Source: Atopobiaceae bacterium
Lineage (GTDB): Bacteria; Actinomycetota; Coriobacteriia; Coriobacteriales; Atopobiaceae
DNA length: 64,000 bases
Assembly (NCBI GenBank): GCA_017533825.1
Contig: JAFWIE010000017.1
Span: forward strand, 122,681 to 186,680
Reading direction: 5' to 3'
The notes beneath the pieces are model-generated. The model ran no database searches, was not told the DNA's origin, and was given only the letters and a program-made list of their open reading frames with translations. Made by a program: the position numbers and the translations under genes. The stretch's first letter is position 1; every line of letters starts with the position of its first letter. Below are positions 60,554 to 64,000 of the stretch, one piece after another.

Positions 60554-60715
60554 GGCGTCTTCTTCATTCGAGTCTTTATACTGTTAGTACCAATGTTAGC
60601 ATGCATGTGCAGCAAGAGTCCGAACTCAAGTCGATGAAGACCTCACGCGTTCTTTACTGCGGGAGTACTGAAAGGCCGTCGGGCCCCGCGTGGTTCCTGA
60701 CCAAAGGAGGGCAAG

Positions 60716-63361
60716 ATGCGGAAGAACACCGCCGCGCAGGCACGTTACTGGATTCCGGAGGGATGCGTAACCGCGGAGGGGTTGCGAGCCGACGTACGCT
60801 CGATCGCCCGGCGCGGATTCGGCGCCATCGAGCTAGTGGCGGTAAATCTCTTTGGCACTCCCATGTCCGACGACGCCCGGTGGGGCACCGCGCGCTACTA
60901 CGAGGCGGTACGCGTCGTGCTGGACGAGGCGTCTCGGCTGGGGCTTGCCGTGGACATCGCCAATGGCCCCGGCTGGCCCATCTCGGTGCCCCAGATCGAG
61001 GACGCAGATGATCCGGCAGCACTCTATGAGCTGACGTATGGCGTATCAGAGGTTGAGGCTGAATCGACAGCTGCGCTTGTGCTGCCCGTCCGCCGCTCGG
61101 TCCGTGACGAGGGCACGCCCCGGCTGGTTGCGGCGTGCGCTTATCGCGTGGCGGGAGATAAGCTGCTGGATGAGGCGAGCTACGTGGATCTGTTTCCCTA
61201 TGTGGCGGGGGACACCATTGGCTGGGCGCCAAAAACCGGTACGGGTTCCTGGGCAATCTTTGCCTTCTGGGGGCAGCCTGCCTGTCACAAGGTACTCGAC
61301 CGCTTCTACGTGGTGGACCACCTCTCTCGTGCCGGTGCCGAGGCGAGCGTCGCCTGGTGGGAGCACGAGCTGTTGCCTGCCCTTGGGGGGCAAGCCGCCC
61401 ATCTGCGCTCGTTCTTCTGCGATTCGCTTGAGTACTCCGTGTCCATGGAGTGGACGCGCGGATTTGCCGACACCTTCGAGGCGCGGCACGGCTACTCGGT
61501 GTTGGCGTACCTGCCGGTGGTGGGGGAGCCGCTGACCTTTCCCAAGAACGACGTGCCGGGTTAGGCCTTTGCAGACGCAAACCTGACTCGCGTCGTACGC
61601 CATGACTATCTGGACACCTGCTCGTGGCTCTACGTGCACGAACACCTGGGGACGCTCTGTGAGGGTGCGCGGCACCTGGGCAAGACGGTGCGCTATCAGG
61701 TCGCGTACAACAAGCCGTTCTGCGAGGAGGATGCGGCCGCCGCTGTCGACATCCCCGAGAACGAGTCGCTTCAGCGTCCTACGCTCGACAACCTGCGGGT
61801 GATGGCGGGGGCGGCTCACCTCACGCGCAAGCCCTGTTACTCCTTTGAGGCTGCCGCCGAGTTTGGCCACGGCTACGGCCAGACGCAGGAAGACATGATG
61901 TGGTGGGTCAAGCGCGCCGTCATCGCTGGCTGCAACGCTCAGGTATTCCACGGCGCTTCGTACTGCGGCGATGGGGTGGAGGGTGTCGGCTGGCCGGGAT
62001 GGGAGGCGTGGAACCGCTTCTGCTCGAACAACTGGAACCGAACCCTCTCGGAGCGCTCGCTGTCCGACATGCACGCCGCCATCGCGCGTCTCAACGACCT
62101 GCGTCGCGAGCGGGCCATCGTGGACCTCGCCTTCTATCGCGAGGCCTACCTCAATGACGGCCACGGCGGCGACGGCGACCACCTCGTGCGCGACGGAAGC
62201 TTGTTGAATGCCCATGGCTACACGTACGAGTTCCTCGCTCCCGGGCTGCTCGCGCATGCCAACGCCACCGTGCGCGACGGGCGGCTCGACCCGGACGGCA
62301 GCGCCTACAAGGCGCTGGTGATTGCCGAGCAACAGGGCATGACGCGCTCGGGCATAGGGCGCGTCATTGAGCTCGCTAGGGAGGGCCTGCCGGTGTTCGT
62401 GGTGGGGACCGAGTAGCTGGTGCCGCTCAACCATGCGGACTTAGACAACCTGACTGCCTGGGACGGTGCGCGCAGGCTGCTGCTATCCCTTTCGCATGTG
62501 GTCGATAGCTATGAGGTGCTGCTCGAGGAGCTTGGTTCCTGTGGTATTGGTCCGGATGCAAGGTATCATGACGATCACGTTTGTCGGCTCATATCCGCCG
62601 CGGCGAAGAGGACCTCTATCTGCTTTATAACGGTAACCGTACGGGTGCCGACGAGCTGCGCAAGATTCGCAAGGACACGATCATGCCGACCATCCTGGGC
62701 GGCGAGACCTTCTCGAAGGCCGAGTTGGACGTGGAGCTGTCGGGACGGGGTAAGCCGTTCCTGTACGATCTGGCGAGCGGTGCCGTGTACGCGCTGGTCG
62801 GAGAGGCGACGGCGTGTGGCGTGAGGCTGCACATCCCGTTGGATGGCGACCAGATGGTCGTCGTAGGGCTGCGCGGAGACGTTGGGAGTCTCCCCTCGCG
62901 ATCGCTTGCCGAGGGACATGCAGTCATGCTCGACGGCTGGTCTCTGAGGCTCCTCCAGCTACAGCCGTCGGACGACCCTTGTGACTTCCTGGCGGGTGGT
63001 TTTGTCGAGGTCGCGTCGGTGGAGGGGTTGCAGTCGCCCTGCGCGTTCGACGAGGTTGGCAGTTGTCCGGAGGCCTTCGCGGGTTACGGGGAGTATCGCT
63101 GTCGCTTCGGTTTGGCCGAGCTGCCTCGTGAGGCTGCCCTGCGCCTGCCCGCGTGGAGCGATGCCATCCGAGCTGAACGTCAACGGCTGTCATGTGCCGG
63201 TGGTCGCTGGCCTCGGCCATGAGGTGGATGTGCGTTCGGCGCTCAAGGTTGGGGAGAACGATGTGATCATTCGCGTCTGCACGAACCTCTCCAATACCTT
63301 CGACAAGGACGCCAACCAGCGATACGGCCTCTTTGGCAGCGTGTGGGTGGTTGCCCGCTGA
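60716..63361 (+). pseudogene. Glycoside hydrolase (GH106/alpha-L-rhamnosidase-like), broken by two stops and two frameshifts
   Basis: An original protein of about 880 residues. The start (strong AAAGGAGGG site) reads ARYWIPEGCVTAEGLRADVR and IARRGFGAIELVAVNLFG, typical of large GH106-like glycosidases, with ANGPGWPISVPQ soon after. A TAG interrupts at 61562-61564 and another at 62414-62416, in the same frame. One base is lost near 62580. A compensating shift near 63165-63180 leads to the C-terminal beta-sandwich (LNVNGCHVPVV, GENDVIIRVCTNLSNTF). The family call is tentative; the decay is plain. Confidence 0.7.
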
Positions 63362-63370
63362 GCGCCGCGT

Positions 63371-63399
63371 GTGACAACGGGGACGGAGGGTGTTGTCAC
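63371..63399. terminator. Hairpin between convergent genes
   Basis: GTGACAAC pairs with GTTGTCAC across a 13-base loop, ten bases after the glycoside hydrolase stop. No T tract on either strand. Confidence 0.4.
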
Positions 63400-63430
63400 G
63401 CGCAAGCGATATGCCAGGTTGCCGCCTCCG

Positions 63431-64000
63431 CTACCGAACCTCCGTTGGCACACTGGTGAAGACGTCTGCTGCCGGTCCCCGCTCAACAATCTGCCGTACC
63501 GTCATCCACCCCTGCTCGCGTGTGGACCACCACATGCCGCACTCGGATGCTGGCGTGGGAATAGTGTCATACCTTACAGGCCAGGCCTCCGACACCTGCC
63601 AGCGCTTGATTGAAGTACATCCGCGAAACAGGTACTTGGTCTTCTCGGCAGGGGGCATCGCCGACACAGTGAGGTCGAGGTTCTCGAGCGACTCGCAGTG
63701 GTCGAAGGCGGACCACAGGCTCCTGACCTGCGAGAGATCGAGTCCGTGCAGACTGACGCGCCGGAGCGCGTGGCAGTTGTGGAAGAGATGCGCCATGGTC
63801 CGAACCTGTGATGTGTCTAGGCAAGACAGGTCTACTTCCTCGAGGCTCCTGCAGCCAAGGAACATCTGACGCATGTCCTCGACGGCGGAGGTGTCAAGAG
63901 GGGAGAGATCGATGCCGCGCAGCATCGCGCAACCCTTGAATAGGCAGGCAAGGCTCTTCTCGCCCGACGTGTCGAAGTCCGTTAGGTCGAGATGCTCGAG
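63431..64000 (-). CDS. BspA-like leucine-rich repeat protein (DUF285 type), 5' end outside the window
   Basis: The minus frame is open to the right edge, giving 189 residues of the C-terminal part. Repeats of about 23-25 residues follow the pattern LDLSxLDTSxVxxMxxMFxxCxSL (for example LEHLDLTDFDTSGEKSL, IDLSPLDTSAVEDMRQMF, VDLSCLDTSQVRTMAHLF). Such repeats occur in cell-surface or secreted proteins that bind host matrix in oral and gut bacteria. The end (GMWWSTREQGWMTVRQIVERG) is not a sorting signal, so anchoring must lie upstream or be absent. Converges with the glycoside hydrolase pseudogene. Confidence 0.85.
   Translation of the reverse strand, partial: LEHLDLTDFDTSGEKSLACLFKGCAMLRGIDLSPLDTSAVEDMRQMFLGCRSLEEVDLSCLDTSQVRTMAHLFHNCHALRRVSLHGLDLSQVRSLWSAFDHCESLENLDLTVSAMPPAEKTKYLFRGCTSIKRWQVSEAWPVRYDTIPTPASECGMWWSTREQGWMTVRQIVERGPAADVFTSVPTEVR

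Noticed and set aside
61562..62416. Two in-frame TAG codons as a sign of amber recoding
   Set aside because: The same gene also has two frameshifts, and neighbouring pseudogenes carry TGA and TAA stops, so decay explains them better than a recoded TAG.
61046..62434. 462-codon minus-strand frame opposite the glycoside hydrolase pseudogene
   Set aside because: The plus strand shows clear glycosidase-like sequence through the stops; the minus frame has no domain.

Overview
The window is a high-GC chromosomal segment. Gene content and order suggest an actinobacterium of the class Coriobacteriia, probably an Olsenella/Atopobium-like member of the Atopobiaceae. Supporting signs are the mreB-mreC-mreD-mrdA-rodA / radical SAM pair / rplU-rpmA-obg-proB-nadD-yqeK-rsfS order, a rod-cell elongation set in an actinobacterium, a fused aroE-aroK gene, BspA-type leucine-rich surface repeats and MBG-type adhesin domains. 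The lineage is inferred; there is no rRNA gene to test it.

Positions 1-49,800 are dense core genome. (1) A two-component system and dinB on the + strand (1-2950). (2) A long minus-strand block (2939-26,329): ribosome silencing and NAD genes, proB, obg, ribosomal proteins L27 and L21, a radical-SAM pair, the cell-elongation cluster rodA/PBP2/mreDCB, a TPR protein, a cyclophilin, a zinc-ribbon membrane protein, aconitase and a P-type ATPase. Clear internal punctuation is a strong rplU promoter (TTGACG-17-TACAAT) and two intrinsic terminators. (3) A tRNA-Arg(CCG) and glgB. (4) An aromatic amino-acid cluster (28,602-37,650): aroF, tyrA, aroB, aroA, aroC, pheA and an aroE-aroK fusion. It is followed by a fusion of a PTS EIIB domain to a type II dehydroquinase-like domain whose catalytic residues appear lost. 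(5) Folate, metalloprotease, trpS and ilvBN genes, a cupin regulator with an acyl-CoA ligase, htpG, a Bax-inhibitor-like protein and GtrA.

From about 49,800 to the end the character changes to accessory, decaying DNA. It holds GC-rich repeats, a DinJ/YafQ-type toxin-antitoxin pair with a good promoter and operator, an IS110 remnant with its non-coding left end, and a 5'-truncated MBG adhesin whose sortase signal is cut from its membrane anchor by an in-frame stop. It also holds an alkyl-sulfatase-like hydrolase, one intact and two fragmentary AAA-ATPase-like/PD-(D/E)XK proteins, a broken small ORF resembling a RiPP leader, a frameshifted VOC protein, an amidohydrolase, a glycoside hydrolase broken by two stops and two frameshifts, and the end of a BspA-like surface protein. 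Stops and frameshifts are concentrated here and absent from the core, which argues for real decay rather than general sequencing error.

The most unusual object is the EIIB-dehydroquinase-like fusion (36,763-37,650). It sits where the missing shikimate step would be expected, yet lacks the residues needed to catalyse it and carries an apparently intact phosphorylatable cysteine domain. I suggest it as a candidate regulator or sensor linking sugar uptake to aromatic synthesis. That role is inference.
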